A stretch of DNA of 64,000 nucleotides from Cellulomonas sp. HZM (lineage in GTDB: Bacteria; Actinomycetota; Actinomycetes; Actinomycetales; Cellulomonadaceae): contig NZ_JEOE01000003.1 of assembly GCF_000708885.1 (NCBI RefSeq), positions 1-64,000 on the forward strand, given 5' to 3'. The translations under genes were made by a program, and so were the position numbers. Each line of letters starts with the position of its first letter. Position 1 is the first letter of the stretch. This document shows positions 63,828 to 64,000 of this stretch, one piece after another. The notes below the pieces were generated by a model, which saw nothing but the letters and a program-made list of their open reading frames with translations, was not told the DNA's origin and did not search any database.

Positions 63828-64000
63828 AGTGCGACCTCACGATCGAGTTGTAGTAGGGCGCGGCGCGGCGCCCCCGCGAACAAATCCGGCGCCCCACGAG
63901 AGGTGCATGGTGCCGATGACGGCAGGAAGGCGACACAGCGCGGACGAGCTCAGTCGCCGTCCGACGACGATCGACACGGTCGCCACGCCGACCGCGTAGG
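63828..64000. other. right-edge intergenic stretch
   Basis: The 173 bases upstream of wecB hold no gene I can support. A short frame from ATG 63907 ends at TAG 63997 and has no family resemblance. No confident promoter box is seen for wecB. Confidence 0.5.

Noticed and set aside
63907-63999. Possible start of a gene at the right edge
   Set aside because: The frame ends at TAG 63997, has no ribosome binding site at ordinary distance and no recognisable content.

Overview
The window is GC-rich DNA with GTG and TTG starts, a WhiB regulator, a TIGR03089 protein, a DUF3499 protein and TANNNT -10 boxes placed directly before start codons. Together these point to an actinobacterial chromosome, most likely a Cellulomonas-like member of the Micrococcales. 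That placement is inference from gene content, not a database result.

Left part (1-14.5 kb) is mainly core genome. A MoxR ATPase, a DUF58 protein, a winged-helix protein, SpoIIM and an RDD membrane protein are followed by a cation diffusion facilitator and Trm112. Next comes a block that matches the mycobacterial whiB2 neighbourhood: DUF3499, a degenerate zincin-like protein, DUF5719, a giant membrane glycosyltransferase, WhiB and TIGR03089. The phosphomannomutase usually found between Trm112 and DUF3499 is absent, and a small zinc-ribbon protein sits there instead.

From 14.5 kb to the right edge (about 50 kb) nearly every gene concerns a cell-envelope glycopolymer. dTDP-rhamnose is made by rmlA, rmlD, rmlC (14.5-17 kb) and rmlB (30.5 kb). 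An ABC-2 exporter (17-21 kb) diverges from an IspD-like cytidylyltransferase plus SDR pair, which resembles a split Bcs1/Acs1-type CDP-ribitol synthase, followed by a teichoic-acid polymerase-like protein. Five TagB/TagF-type polyol-phosphate transferase genes lie at 22, 24, 35, 40 and 46 kb; the last contains two catalytic domains in one chain. Around them are GT2 and GT4 glycosyltransferases, three acyltransferases that could add O-acyl groups, and a nucleotidyltransferase / CDP-alcohol phosphatidyltransferase module (33.7-37.4 kb). Interspersed are exported wall proteins: a PGRP-type amidase, a SpoIID-domain protein, two CHAP-domain paralogues and a repeat protein.

The right end (49.5-64 kb) looks by eye somewhat lower in GC. 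It encodes WecB and WecC (UDP-ManNAcA supply), a 1510-residue protein joining two glycosyltransferase modules to a DUF6270 domain, and a membrane-anchored heparinase II/III-like protein with a small partner that has the same N-terminal plan. The simplest reading is one large locus for a secondary wall polymer containing rhamnose, polyol phosphate (probably ribitol-type) and possibly N-acetylmannosaminuronic acid, with its export, decoration and wall-remodelling proteins. No tRNA, rRNA, CRISPR array or insertion sequence was recognised, and no gene-free stretch exceeds 300 bases.
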